Made by a program: the position numbers and the translations under genes. From Acanthaster planci (Eukaryota; Echinodermata; Asteroidea; Valvatida; Acanthasteridae), in the NCBI RefSeq assembly GCF_001949145.1, contig NW_019091404.1:1614061-1656547 (forward strand): a stretch of 42,487 nt of DNA. Direction: 5' to 3'. Below the pieces are notes generated by a model that worked only from the letters and a program-made list of their open reading frames with translations, was not told the DNA's origin and ran no database searches. Shown one piece after another: positions 42,202-42,487 of this stretch (its first letter is position 1; each line of letters begins with the position of its first letter).

Positions 42202-42272
42202 CTGAACAATGGGGGAAAAAATCTCAGAATAACAGAAAGAACTTTTAGCTGTCTGGGTGAATATAGGGACCT

Positions 42273-42294
42273 ACAGCACTGAACATAGTGCTGT
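42273..42294. repeat. 8-bp perfect hairpin
   Basis: ACAGCACT-GAACAT-AGTGCTGT in the intron upstream of PLEKHM-like exon a. Confidence 0.7.
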
Positions 42295-42419
42295 GTTTAC
42301 AAGTCCTTTCACAGGTCCGGTCATAATTAACGGGGTGGACAATGACAAAAGAATGCTTTTGTCACAGCTCATTTGAATAGCTTGTTAATTGGCTTAAGAC
42401 TGAACGACTAAAGATGGCC

Positions 42420-42487
42420 TTACAGGGACTTGTGATGGACTTACAGGGACTTGTGATGGCATTACAGGGACTTGTGATGGCCTGACA
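42420..42487. repeat. 21-bp minisatellite, truncated by the window edge
   Basis: Three copies of TTACAGGGACTTGTGATGG plus a variable dinucleotide (42420-42482). The last bases (TGACA) suggest divergence or a further unit. Confidence 0.9.

Noticed and set aside
1-42487. CRISPR arrays, operons, bacterial promoters, tRNA or rRNA genes
   Set aside because: The window is intron-containing animal DNA. No spaced identical repeats of CRISPR type or intact tRNA/rRNA gene were seen; the only tRNA-like boxes belong to the SINE.

Overview
This looks like nuclear DNA of an animal, most likely a marine invertebrate deuterostome such as an echinoderm. The reasons are intron-rich genes with GT/AG borders, long AT-rich introns, a very common dispersed TACATGTACATGTA motif, and many short fold-back (MITE-like) repeats plus a tRNA-like SINE. 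The taxon is an inference; no marker gene fixes it.

Three protein genes were found. (1) Plus strand, 5486-25794: the last 13 exons of an ACK-type non-receptor tyrosine kinase (TNK2 family). The exons join in phase into 1,744 residues: kinase domain from the beta-3 lysine onward, SH3, a CRIB-like motif, a very long proline/serine-rich tail with two NPF motifs, and a C-terminal UBA-like region. The N-terminal SAM and glycine-loop exons must lie upstream of the window, because positions 1-5485 read as intron. (2) Plus strand, 30730-32292: an intronless 520-codon gene of unknown function, with a TATA-like box about 540 bases upstream. (3) Minus strand, 42201 down to 34406: the last nine exons of a PLEKHM3/PLEKHM1-like gene. 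It encodes an acidic linker followed by a complete Rubicon-homology zinc domain; its N-terminal part lies beyond the right edge. Genes 2 and 3 converge, with stop codons 2.1 kb apart.

Layout: 1-5485 intron; 5486-9320 kinase exons; 9860-13693 SH3 and CRIB exons; 14262-25147 tail exons separated by 2.6-kb and 4.1-kb introns; 25588-25794 terminal exon; 25795-30184 3' UTR and intergenic DNA; 30185-32292 gene 2; 32293-34405 convergent 3' flanks; 34406-42201 gene 3; 42202-42487 intron with a minisatellite.

The least expected content is repeat structure. At least seven inverted-repeat elements were found by eye, including a 70-bp TTAA-ended mini-element present twice in opposite orientation and an almost complete 169-bp palindrome. 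The TNK2-like and PLEKHM-like products are both linked by family knowledge to endocytic or lysosomal traffic, and both carry NPF tripeptides, but nothing here shows that they work together.
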